A DNA stretch of 56,623 nucleotides from Bacteroidia bacterium (GTDB lineage: Bacteria > Bacteroidota > Bacteroidia > Bacteroidales > UBA932). The notes beneath the pieces are model-generated. The model was not told where the DNA came from and did not search any database. It saw only the letters and a program-made list of their open reading frames with translations. A program made the position numbers and the translations under genes. Positions 7,919-16,383 of this stretch are shown here, piece after piece. Location: the NCBI GenBank assembly GCA_009929175.1, contig SABC01000009.1, forward strand, positions 1 through 56,623. Direction: 5' to 3'. Every line of letters begins with the position of its first letter. Positions within the stretch are counted from its first letter, which is position 1.

Positions 7919-10900
7919 CTCTTGATCCATTTATAAATTGCATAGTAAAAAATGGGAATAAAAAAGATACTCACAATTGTTCCCACAATCATACCTCCAA
8001 TCAGGGCCAACGAAAGCGGATACTGCAGGTCCGACCCCATATCGCCCCTCACCAAAAAAGGAGCTATAGCCAAAATAGTGGTCAAGCTTGTCATGATTAT
8101 CGGTTTGAGTCTCCTTGCCCCGCCCATCAGTATGGACCTTAGCAGAGAGTATCCCTCTTTGCGCAAACGATTGATTGTGTCTACTTTGAGGATCGAGTCG
8201 TTGATTATTATCCCGCACATCACCACTATCCCGATCATGGACATCAGGTTGATTCCCGAACCAAACATCCATAGGAATAAAAAAGCGCCAAAAATATCTA
8301 TGACCACCTCCGAAAGGATTATAACGGGCTGTATTAGTGACTCGAATTGGGCTGCCAGAATAAAAAAGAGAAGCAAGAGGGCCACACTCAGGATAATTAC
8401 AAGTTCCTTTATAAGTTCGAGGTTATCAAAGTAGCTCCCGTCGTAAATCACATCAAAATTACCATTTTCCTTTGCAAGCCTGGAAATTACACCCATTACC
8501 TCATCAATTTTATTCTCGTCCACTACCAAATTTAATGGATAGTAATCGCCCTCCGATCCCGACACCACACTTTTAAAATCCCTTACCCTGCTCTCAGAGA
8601 CAAGGACTCTCAAAGGTATCTCAACGGCATCCCTGTTAACTACAGTAAGTGACTGTATGTCCATGGCCAACTCCCTCTCTTCGCCCAGTTTGACAGGTAT
8701 TGAATAAGTGCCGTGGTTTATTGAAAACAACCGGTTTTCCCTGGCTGCATTCATTACTGAATTATGGATAACGGAATGGTCGACGTTGTAAAGGGAGAGC
8801 ATTTCGGGTTTTGTCACCAGCATTATCTGCTCCTGCCAAAGTACCGGCTCCAGGTAGAGATAGGGCAGCTCTTCCCTTACCATTTCCAGGAAAAGGTTGA
8901 GTTTGTCGGGATCCGGTGGTTTGTTCTCCTTTGACAGGAGCTTGGCAACCAGGTTGTACTCACTGTCCGAAAATATTATGTTGAAGATATTGTCCGACAG
9001 GGAGAATGAAAAAGTAGAAGCAGGGTACCTGTTTTGAATCTCTCGTGACACTATGGACTCTATCTGTTCCAGGTCTCCGGGAGTGTTGGCCTGCATATAC
9101 ACCAGAGCTTCCGAAGCTGTCAGGTCCGGAGTATGTGAAAGAATGTACTGCTGAGAAGCAACGTAGGAGGTCCTGTGAGCTAACAAGTTCGAAACGGACT
9201 TAACCACCTCCTCCACCCTTCTGTCATTCTCTTCGGGTGTGAGAGAAGCATTCCAGTCTATACGTAGTATTGTATCGTCATGGGTTACAGGCGGGAGTTT
9301 GGACTTTTCAATGAATCCATACAGAATGAAAGTGGCAGGTATTACGAGAATCACTACGGCCCATACCAGTTTTTGATGCCGGAACACCCACTTTAGACCA
9401 TTTTCGTACAATCTTTCGTAATCCAAGGGGTGTATCTTTTCCAGATAACGGTTCTTGACAGGTCCGCCGGTTTTCCTGTAAAATAGGTAATAGTATACCG
9501 GAATAACAATTACAGCGACCAGCAATGAGGCAAACAAACCTATCGTAACAGCCATGGCCTGGTCATAAAAAAGAGCTCCTGCTATCCCGCTCAGGAATAT
9601 AAGGGGTACAAACACTGAGCATGTTGTGAGAACCGAGCTTAGCATTGGGGCAAACACCTCGGCAACCCCTTTTATTACAGACTCTCTCAAGTTCTTGCCC
9701 CTCTCCAGCATCTGGGTTATGTTGTCAATGACAATTATGGAGTTGTCCACCATCATACCGATTCCCAGAATCAACCCCGATAAGGATATGATGTTTATGG
9801 AAATCCCGGCCACAAAGAAAAACAGCAAAGAGACTATCAGCGAAAGCGGAATTGTTATTGTAACCAGCATCGGTGATCGGAAATCTCCCATGAACAGGAA
9901 TATGACAAGGCAGGCCAATATGGCCCCTATCAATATATTGTTGCGAAGGTTGGAGATCGAGTAATCCAGTAACTGTGTCTGATCCCTGGTTACCTTGAAT
10001 TTGACAGAGGGGTACTCCTTTTCAAAAAGTTCCACTGACTCCTCTAAAGATCGGCGCAAATCGGCCATACGGGCATCGGATTGTTTGAGTACAGCCATAC
10101 TTACCGCAGGCCGGCCGTCGGAACGCACCATCCCCTTGATTGTAGCGGGCTTTTCTGTGACACTTGCCAGCTCCCCGAATTTGTAGACCCTTCCTCCAAC
10201 GTTGATGTTGATGTTCTCGATGTCTTCCTTTGTCCTGATTTCCGAAATAAACCTTATATCCCACTGGTAGTGTCCATCCTTGATAGATATATTACCCAGG
10301 GTCTGGTTGTTGCTGTTGATTGCCGAAACCAGCATCTGCTCAGTTACCCCGATGGCCCTGTTTTTATCGGAATAAGGGGTAATAAGGAATTCGGGCAACA
10401 ACAAACCACTTACATCTACAAGTGCCACCTCCGGTATCTGTTCGATTCGTTTTGATATCACATCGGAGGCAAAACGGCTCAACTCCATGAATCTCGACAG
10501 GTCATCAGACTCGGTGGTCATGTTTATGAAAAACGAGGGGATATCGGTCGCACTGGCCTTAACCACCTTGGGTCTTTCAATTTCCCTGGGTAAGGAAGAG
10601 GTTGCTTTGTCTATTTTTTCGTTGACATCAATAAAAATATAGTCAATGTCGGCACCGTGTTCAAATTCGAGCCGTATGACACCGGAGTTGTTGCTGGCTT
10701 CGCTGGTCAGGCTTTTAAGAGCCGATAACTGGCGCAACTGGTTTTTAAGCTGTTTGAGAACCGAGTTATCTATCTCCCTTGCCGAGTATCCCGGAGCGTT
10801 AACTTGTACCGTTATCCTGGGGATATCCACCTCCGGCATCAATGAGACCGGTAACATCCCTATGGCAACCATGCCCAAAACCACTACGGCAATAATGGAC

Positions 10901-10941
10901 ATTGTGACGGCAATCGGTCTGTCGATCAGTTTTCCTGTCAT
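7915..10941 (-). CDS. RND efflux transporter, first of a tandem pair
   Basis: This is a 1008-residue inner-membrane pump subunit. The N-terminus LIDRPIAVTMSIIAVVVLG and LPVSLMPEVDIPRI are typical RND landmarks, followed by the periplasmic porter domain and helix 4 GIGMMVDNSIIVIDNI. This keeps the first relay Asp (AcrB Asp407) with Asn in place of Asp408. In helix 10, GIIINDSILKVD has Asn in place of Lys940. It starts 6 bases after the adaptor gene and overlaps the second RND gene by 4 bases, so adaptor and both pumps are translated together. The tandem arrangement and the unlike sequences suggest a mixed trimer. Substrate cannot be read from sequence. Confidence 0.92.
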   Translation of the reverse strand: MTGKLIDRPIAVTMSIIAVVVLGMVAIGMLPVSLMPEVDIPRITVQVNAPGYSAREIDNSVLKQLKNQLRQLSALKSLTSEASNNSGVIRLEFEHGADIDYIFIDVNEKIDKATSSLPREIERPKVVKASATDIPSFFINMTTESDDLSRFMELSRFASDVISKRIEQIPEVALVDVSGLLLPEFLITPYSDKNRAIGVTEQMLVSAINSNNQTLGNISIKDGHYQWDIRFISEIRTKEDIENININVGGRVYKFGELASVTEKPATIKGMVRSDGRPAVSMAVLKQSDARMADLRRSLEESVELFEKEYPSVKFKVTRDQTQLLDYSISNLRNNILIGAILACLVIFLFMGDFRSPMLVTITIPLSLIVSLLFFFVAGISINIISLSGLILGIGMMVDNSIIVIDNITQMLERGKNLRESVIKGVAEVFAPMLSSVLTTCSVFVPLIFLSGIAGALFYDQAMAVTIGLFASLLVAVIVIPVYYYLFYRKTGGPVKNRYLEKIHPLDYERLYENGLKWVFRHQKLVWAVVILVIPATFILYGFIEKSKLPPVTHDDTILRIDWNASLTPEENDRRVEEVVKSVSNLLAHRTSYVASQQYILSHTPDLTASEALVYMQANTPGDLEQIESIVSREIQNRYPASTFSFSLSDNIFNIIFSDSEYNLVAKLLSKENKPPDPDKLNLFLEMVREELPYLYLEPVLWQEQIMLVTKPEMLSLYNVDHSVIHNSVMNAARENRLFSINHGTYSIPVKLGEERELAMDIQSLTVVNRDAVEIPLRVLVSESRVRDFKSVVSGSEGDYYPLNLVVDENKIDEVMGVISRLAKENGNFDVIYDGSYFDNLELIKELVIILSVALLLLFFILAAQFESLIQPVIILSEVVIDIFGAFLFLWMFGSGINLMSMIGIVVMCGIIINDSILKVDTINRLRKEGYSLLRSILMGGARRLKPIIMTSLTTILAIAPFLVRGDMGSDLQYPLSLALIGGMIVGTIVSIFFIPIFYYAIYKWIKR

Positions 10942-10947
10942 AACATG

Positions 10948-12024
10948 CTATTTTTTTACCTCCACGTTGGAGCCGTCGGCAAGGTTTAGGTTACCCGATA
11001 CAATCACCACATCTCCCTCATCCAGCTTTGCATTCTTTTCTTTATTGGCAATCACCGAATGGTATCCGGTATTGGTCATCAAAACCTCTACATAGGTCCA
11101 CATTGCTTTACCCGTGTTAGGGTCAAGCCTGAACAGCACATCAAAGTTATCCCTCATTACCACAGAGCTTTTTGGAACAACCAACTGGTTTTTTACAATG
11201 TTGCGGGCAACCACCTTCACATTCATTCCCTCCATCAGCTTGCCCCTGTTGTTGCTGACTTTGGCCATCACGGTAATCTGCCCCTTTTCGTCTACAACCG
11301 GATTAATCTGAGTAACGTTGCCTTCGTAAAAAACATCGGGTTCACTAAAGGAAGCAACCCTTACCTGGCTGCCTTTGCCAAGGAATGAGAGCTCGGACTC
11401 CAGCAAAGAAAACTCTACTTCAAAGAAAGAATCATCTATCAAAGTGCAAAAAGGTCCCGACGGGCTCTCGTATTCCCTTGCAGAGACATTTGCAACTTTA
11501 CCTCCGAAAGGAGCCCTGAGCGATGCATTTGCCAGCTCTTCGACCGACTTTTTGTAGTCGTGAATCACCTGGTTGTATCCGGACTGAATTTTAATAACCC
11601 TCAGCATATCCGCCGGTACATTTGCTGTATCCCGTCCGTAACCATAACTAATCAGTTTATCTGCAAAATCGAGCTCTGCCTTTTCCCGTCTCTCCTCTGC
11701 CTGCTTCATACGCTGGTAGGCTTCTGAAGTGTCCAATCTTGCTATAACCTGGCCCTCGCCAACATAGTCACCGTTTTTGACAAGTATGGATGCCAGCACA
11801 CCGGTACTCCTGAATGTCAATGAACTCTTACGTAGTGCTCTCAGCTTGCCGTTGGTTACAATTTCCCGGCTAAAATCCATCCTTCGGAGCACCATTGTAT
11901 CAACAAAATTGCTTTCGGCCGAAAATCCGGCCCTGGCTGCCTGTGTTGTGGTCTCTTCCTCTTTTTTGCCAGAACAGGAAAGCATCGAAATTGCAAGGAG
12001 TGCAAGGATTAATTGTTTTGTCAT
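10948..12024 (-). CDS. RND efflux periplasmic adaptor lipoprotein
   Basis: This 358-residue membrane-fusion protein links the inner-membrane pumps to the outer-membrane channel. It starts with a lipoprotein signal (MTKQLILALLAISMLSC, lipidated at Cys17). The lipoyl-like hairpin then appears as LASILVKNGDYVGEGQVIARLD, split by a coiled-coil segment of about 60 residues, with its second half at LRAPFGGKVANVSA. A beta-barrel and membrane-proximal domain follow. It lies 7 bases downstream of the TolC-like gene and 6 bases upstream of the first RND gene, the usual order for a Bacteroidota efflux operon. Confidence 0.92.
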   Translation of the reverse strand: MTKQLILALLAISMLSCSGKKEEETTTQAARAGFSAESNFVDTMVLRRMDFSREIVTNGKLRALRKSSLTFRSTGVLASILVKNGDYVGEGQVIARLDTSEAYQRMKQAEERREKAELDFADKLISYGYGRDTANVPADMLRVIKIQSGYNQVIHDYKKSVEELANASLRAPFGGKVANVSAREYESPSGPFCTLIDDSFFEVEFSLLESELSFLGKGSQVRVASFSEPDVFYEGNVTQINPVVDEKGQITVMAKVSNNRGKLMEGMNVKVVARNIVKNQLVVPKSSVVMRDNFDVLFRLDPNTGKAMWTYVEVLMTNTGYHSVIANKEKNAKLDEGDVVIVSGNLNLADGSNVEVKK

Positions 12025-12031
12025 GATTGGA

Positions 12032-13543
12032 TTAATTTTCTGTTAATAGATCAAAGTTCACATTAACACCCTCGCCTGTAAGGTAATCATAAAGACTCAA
12101 TTTGCGGATGTTGTAATAATTTTTCCAGTAATTGCCCAAATCGGCAATATACCTTGATGCGGCACTGGTCATGTCGTTTTGTGCTGAGTTGAGCTCTATC
12201 ACGGTGATTGTCCCGTTACGGAACCTCTCATTGGCAATGTCAAAGGAGAGCTTTGCTATGGAATCGGCCTGCAATGAGATATTGCACTGGTCGTTTAGTT
12301 TATTGAACTGCATTACCTTTATGAGAACATCCTGTTTGTATTGGGTCATGGATTGCTCTACCTGGGTCCTTATGACCTCTTCCCTGGACCTTGCCAGTTT
12401 GACATTCCCTTTTCCCATTCCCCAGTCAAGTATAGGAAGGGTGAGACTCAGCCCTACCACCTCCTGGTCCATCGGGTTCGAATAGGCCTTGGAGAGGTTC
12501 TCCCCCCTTTGGTTCAAACCAAAATTGGCAAAAAGGTTTGCCTGCAATCCTGTAGAAGATTTTGCCCTCGCCACGGATTGCTCGGCACCAAGCAACAAAA
12601 GTTCGTTTCCCATCACATAAGAGCTGTTCTCGATGGAACGGGAATAGACATCTTCGTAATTCAAGGTTAAATCAGGTGTCTGTTCCGGGGTAATCAATAC
12701 CAATTCCACACTCTCGTTAAAACCAAGGAATGTCCTGAGGTTCAATTTAGACATCTCAAGCTCCAGCTGTTTGTCACCAATATCCAGCCGGGAATTGATC
12801 AGCCTCAGGTTAAGGGTGAGCACATCGTTGCGAGATATGGTGCCAATTTCAAACCTCTCTTTGGCGATATCGAGTGAAAGTTCGGTATTCTCAAGATTTT
12901 TCAAAGCCATGTCGAGGTTGATCTGTGCCGATAAAACTGAGAAAAAAAGAGAGACAGCAGTAATATTGACATCCTCCAACCTCTCCAGGTACTCCCTTTT
13001 GGCTTTCTCAAAGTTCAATGGCTCAATGGTCTTTTCCCACTTCAATGAATTGTATGCCTTTATGGGTTGGCTATAATTGATTTTTACAGGCTGTGAAGTA
13101 TAAGTAACCGGATTTTGTGAAGAAAACTGGTCCAGCCGGCTAAGGCTGGTTATCAGGGAGAGTGTCCCACCCGTCGGGGCTATCGATTGGTTTACCGACA
13201 AAGAGAGGTTGTTGTTCATATTGTTGTTCACGATATAATTGAACTCTCCTGTCTGACTGTTTTGCAGGGCCGTAATAGATCTGTTGTACTGCCCCAGGGA
13301 AGCATTCAGGTTGAGGGATGGGAGTAATTTTGCTTTGTAGGAGCGGAACTGCCAATAGCTTGCCAAAAAGTTATGTTTGGCAATCAGGGATGCCTGGGAC
13401 TGCTCCCTTGCAGTCTCCACCACCTCTTCCAATGTCAATGGAATACGGCGCGTTTGCTGTGACTGGGCAGTAAAAGGGAACAATACCATCATAACCAAGA
13501 GGTTTAGCAACCCCAAGCGGGGTGTTTTCTTGAAACAGTTCAT
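12032..13543 (-). CDS. TolC-family outer-membrane efflux channel
   Basis: This is a 503-residue outer-membrane factor. The signal peptide ends near AQSQQ (about residue 30). Two OEP repeats follow, each with a beta-strand pair and long helices. LTLEEVVETAREQS begins the first helix, and GLSLTLPILDWGMGKGNVKLA is the usual second-repeat motif. It is cotranscribed with the adaptor and pumps (7-base gap) and lies 4 bases after the beta-propeller gene at 13548-14822. It gives the exit duct of the tripartite pump. Confidence 0.92.
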   Translation of the reverse strand: MNCFKKTPRLGLLNLLVMMVLFPFTAQSQQTRRIPLTLEEVVETAREQSQASLIAKHNFLASYWQFRSYKAKLLPSLNLNASLGQYNRSITALQNSQTGEFNYIVNNNMNNNLSLSVNQSIAPTGGTLSLITSLSRLDQFSSQNPVTYTSQPVKINYSQPIKAYNSLKWEKTIEPLNFEKAKREYLERLEDVNITAVSLFFSVLSAQINLDMALKNLENTELSLDIAKERFEIGTISRNDVLTLNLRLINSRLDIGDKQLELEMSKLNLRTFLGFNESVELVLITPEQTPDLTLNYEDVYSRSIENSSYVMGNELLLLGAEQSVARAKSSTGLQANLFANFGLNQRGENLSKAYSNPMDQEVVGLSLTLPILDWGMGKGNVKLARSREEVIRTQVEQSMTQYKQDVLIKVMQFNKLNDQCNISLQADSIAKLSFDIANERFRNGTITVIELNSAQNDMTSAASRYIADLGNYWKNYYNIRKLSLYDYLTGEGVNVNFDLLTEN

Positions 13544-13547
13544 ACTA

Positions 13548-14822
13548 TTATCTTTTTGGTTTTACTATTATGACAACAGGATTATCCTCTTCTTTAAGCA
13601 GTGATGCGAGGCTTTGCAGGCTTCTGCTTGCCTCTCCGGCCTTGCCGGCCGCATCCAGTATCTGGTAAGCATTCTTATAGGAGATAAACTCTCCGCCGGT
13701 ACCTGTATATGAAGGCCAAAAAACGGGACCACCCTCAAGGTCTTCTTTGAATCCGTTCTCTCCCTCTGCAGGTCTTGCAAGTGCCTTTAACTTACCGGTT
13801 CCTTTCTCGGCAATAGCCAGTATATTGGCGTCTACACTCTTGTATTCCATACCATTGATCATGGTTGCAGGCCGTTCTACTTTTTCTGGAGCATATTTAC
13901 CTGCCAAAAAATTGAGCAGCAAATGGTTATTGGTTTCAAAGAAAGGAGTGGCCAATGATATATGGTCTTGCTCGTGGCGGGGTGCAAATGGATCTGAGCC
14001 CTCCTTGATGCCGTAATTTCCGTAATCTATGGCAAAAAATTGTTCAAAACCACCATCTTTGCTGACGTTGAAAACAGTATCCCTGCCAGGGTAATAGAGC
14101 CTGGCATAATCACCAAACCTATTGATATAAAAAGGATCCCAACGTATTGAAATGGCAGAGACCTGCCCACCGCTATGGGTTATCTTCATGGCATTGTGCT
14201 GCTCCCTGACATCACTCATGATAACTCCCAGGGTATCGTCGCAAAAGAAATAGAGGTTTTTTACAGTGGGCTCACTTCCCCTTAGCAACATGGAATATGC
14301 AGTAACCATAATATTGTTGCCGACAAATTCAAACTTATCAAAGGTGACCCTCTCTTCATCTGTTACAATCTTTTTCCTGGAAATGAATTTACCCGACTGG
14401 TCATATTTAAGAAAATCACCTTGCCCGCTCAGGATATACAACTCTCCGGCAGCCGAAGGGGCAAAAGACCTGATTTCGGAGTACTCCTCCGGGCCCCTTC
14501 CTTTACGATTAATTACGTTGATGAACTTTCCTTTGTCGTTAAAAACAAAGATCTTGTCGGTATTATCCCTTACGTAAATCTTACCCGACTGGTAATGTAT
14601 GGAACTGATGTTGGAAACCATCGAACTGTCTGTTGTCTCCAACGGAATGTATGAAATGGATGAGGCTATTTCGCTGAGATTCACTACAGATTGCCCATTC
14701 AGTATCTCATAGGCTTTGACTACAAATTTATCCTGGGATTTGTCACCTGGTGCGTTGCAGCATACCAAACCCATGGATATGCTCAAAACCACCAAAAGCG
14801 TTTGCAAAAACTTCTCTTTCAT
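13548..14822 (-). CDS. 6-bladed beta-propeller lipoprotein (paralogue A)
   Basis: This 424-residue protein carries a lipoprotein signal (lipobox LVCC, Cys22). The body has the NHL-like beta-propeller pattern common in Bacteroidota: VVNLSEIASSISYIPLETT, then repeated blades such as GKIYVRDNTDKIFVFNDKG and the GRGPEEY loop. It is not an enzyme by any visible motif. It is homologous to the gene just upstream (14853-16181), with the same opening block and the same C-terminal ending, DNPVVIIV here and DNPVAVIV there. It lies 4 bases before the TolC-like gene, so it is probably part of the efflux operon. It may bind a ligand or protein at the membrane; function unknown. Confidence 0.82.
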   Translation of the reverse strand: MKEKFLQTLLVVLSISMGLVCCNAPGDKSQDKFVVKAYEILNGQSVVNLSEIASSISYIPLETTDSSMVSNISSIHYQSGKIYVRDNTDKIFVFNDKGKFINVINRKGRGPEEYSEIRSFAPSAAGELYILSGQGDFLKYDQSGKFISRKKIVTDEERVTFDKFEFVGNNIMVTAYSMLLRGSEPTVKNLYFFCDDTLGVIMSDVREQHNAMKITHSGGQVSAISIRWDPFYINRFGDYARLYYPGRDTVFNVSKDGGFEQFFAIDYGNYGIKEGSDPFAPRHEQDHISLATPFFETNNHLLLNFLAGKYAPEKVERPATMINGMEYKSVDANILAIAEKGTGKLKALARPAEGENGFKEDLEGGPVFWPSYTGTGGEFISYKNAYQILDAAGKAGEASRSLQSLASLLKEEDNPVVIIVKPKR

Positions 14823-14852
14823 AAGGTAAATATATAAAAATTAATTGTATGA

Positions 14853-16181
14853 TTATCGTAAAGTTACAATCACAGCCACCGGATTGTCTTCAAATGAAAC
14901 CCTTTTTGCAATCGCGGCAAACCTGGAATCTTCCGGATTGGAATTTACGTACTTCTCTATTGTTTGGGGTGTAACCAAGGCTACCGCATATTTGCCATCA
15001 CTGGAAATATAGGATGGTATGAACGGAGGGCCCCCTGCCAGGTCGTCCCGGAATCCATACATACCTTGTACCGGTTGTTTCATAAAGGTAAACTCTCCAC
15101 TCTCCTTTGAGTAAAGGCCATATGCCGTTGTAAGTTTACGGATAAAACTTCCGTTCTTCAAATTAAGAGTATCAAAATGGTAATCTGACGAGTAGTCGTT
15201 CATAAGCCAGGCCAACAATAAATGTTGGTTCCACTCCTTGTACTCTTTTGGTAAAAGGGAAATATATTTACCTCTGCCATACCCTCCCGTATTCTCCGGT
15301 TTTTCATTTGCAGAGGGAATTGAACCATACCCTATATGGAAAACCGGAACAAACCCGTAGTCGGTATTAATGGTATAGATGGTATCGGCATGCGGAGAAT
15401 AGAGGCGTATAAGTCCCGCCATATCATATATAAAAGGACTTGGGTTCGAGACCAGATTCGGGATATCCCTGTTGTCGCCACTCCGTGGGGAGACCACAAT
15501 ATCCCCTGTTGCCACCCCTCTTTCCCCTATGCTGTATGGAGGCTTCAGACGTGAAATTACATTGGCTTCACTATCCATTACCAAGGCCCAATAATCAACA
15601 CGTTGTTCAGATACTGATGGAGCAGCAACCAGCATGTACCCATTCTCCAGTAAAAATGAAGCTCCGGTCTTTACCGAATCGGGAAACGGGAATGTTTTCC
15701 TGTTAATAAACAGCCCGGTGCTGTCATATACATTCAAGGTGATATTTTCGTTGGAATAAACATCCACAATTAAATTGCCCGTATTGTTCTCCCTGTAAAA
15801 ATCATTTATATATGTGTACTCCCCGGGGCCTCGCCCCGATTTGTCAAATGTCCAAAGGTATTTGCCCACATTGGAAAAGATCTTGAAATTTCTCATGCCG
15901 ATGTAGAGCTTGCCCTCTTCATAAATAATTTGTGAGAAATCCCTCAACAAGGAACTTGCATTGGTCTCCAGTGGAACATAGCGTATATCTGAGGCTATTT
16001 CACTCAAATCGACTACCCTGGCTTCTCCCAGGGCAACTTCTACATCAATTGCGGGAACACTCCCTGTTGACACTGGTGGAGCATTAGTACACGAAACTGA
16101 AACAAAAATGGTTATAAATATAATAAGGGGGAGGACGGACACGAGGAATTTATCCCCGGGAATCTGAGGTGCGTGGTGCAT
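14853..16181 (-). CDS. 6-bladed beta-propeller lipoprotein (paralogue B)
   Basis: This is 442 residues from the ATG at 16179-16181. A TTG at 16256 would add 25 residues ahead of the signal peptide and is unlikely. The signal sequence ends in VSVSC, a good lipobox. The body shares the block VVDLSEIASDIRYVPLET with paralogue A, then blades with GRGPGEY. It lies 30 bases upstream of paralogue A, which suggests a tandem duplication. It heads the minus-strand run that leads into the tripartite pump. No TAnnTTTG box is visible upstream on the minus strand, so its promoter is not located. Role unknown. Confidence 0.8.
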   Translation of the reverse strand: MHHAPQIPGDKFLVSVLPLIIFITIFVSVSCTNAPPVSTGSVPAIDVEVALGEARVVDLSEIASDIRYVPLETNASSLLRDFSQIIYEEGKLYIGMRNFKIFSNVGKYLWTFDKSGRGPGEYTYINDFYRENNTGNLIVDVYSNENITLNVYDSTGLFINRKTFPFPDSVKTGASFLLENGYMLVAAPSVSEQRVDYWALVMDSEANVISRLKPPYSIGERGVATGDIVVSPRSGDNRDIPNLVSNPSPFIYDMAGLIRLYSPHADTIYTINTDYGFVPVFHIGYGSIPSANEKPENTGGYGRGKYISLLPKEYKEWNQHLLLAWLMNDYSSDYHFDTLNLKNGSFIRKLTTAYGLYSKESGEFTFMKQPVQGMYGFRDDLAGGPPFIPSYISSDGKYAVALVTPQTIEKYVNSNPEDSRFAAIAKRVSFEDNPVAVIVTLR

Positions 16182-16327
16182 AGTATAGTATTTTAAAGAA
16201 TAGTCCTTATGCAACAAGCGCCCGCTTCCCATCCATGAAATCCTTGGTGACTGCAATCAATGCATCGTACAGCGCTCAGATTGAGGCTTCAAATATTAAG
16301 CCAAATAGTTAAATCTTTTTAAAAATA

Positions 16328-16358
16328 ATTGATATTACAAATAAATCTCCTAATTTTG
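16328..16358 (+). promoter_or_regulatory. Predicted promoter of sppA
   Basis: TAATTTTG (16351-16358) matches the -7 box TAnnTTTG, with ATTG (16328-16331) 19 bases upstream as the -33 element. Transcription would begin near 16364, about 20 bases before the ATG. The rest of the 202-base spacer 16182-16383 shows no further clear signal. Confidence 0.6.
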
Positions 16359-16383
16359 GTATATCATAATAAAATCATCCACC

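Noticed and set aside
9626-9964. Long plus-strand frames antisense to the RND genes
   Set aside because: They are shadows of well-conserved pump genes, without family motifs or start signals.
16182-16256. A 25-residue N-terminal extension of beta-propeller paralogue B from a TTG
   Set aside because: It would precede the lipoprotein signal; the ATG at 16179-16181 gives a normal signal peptide.
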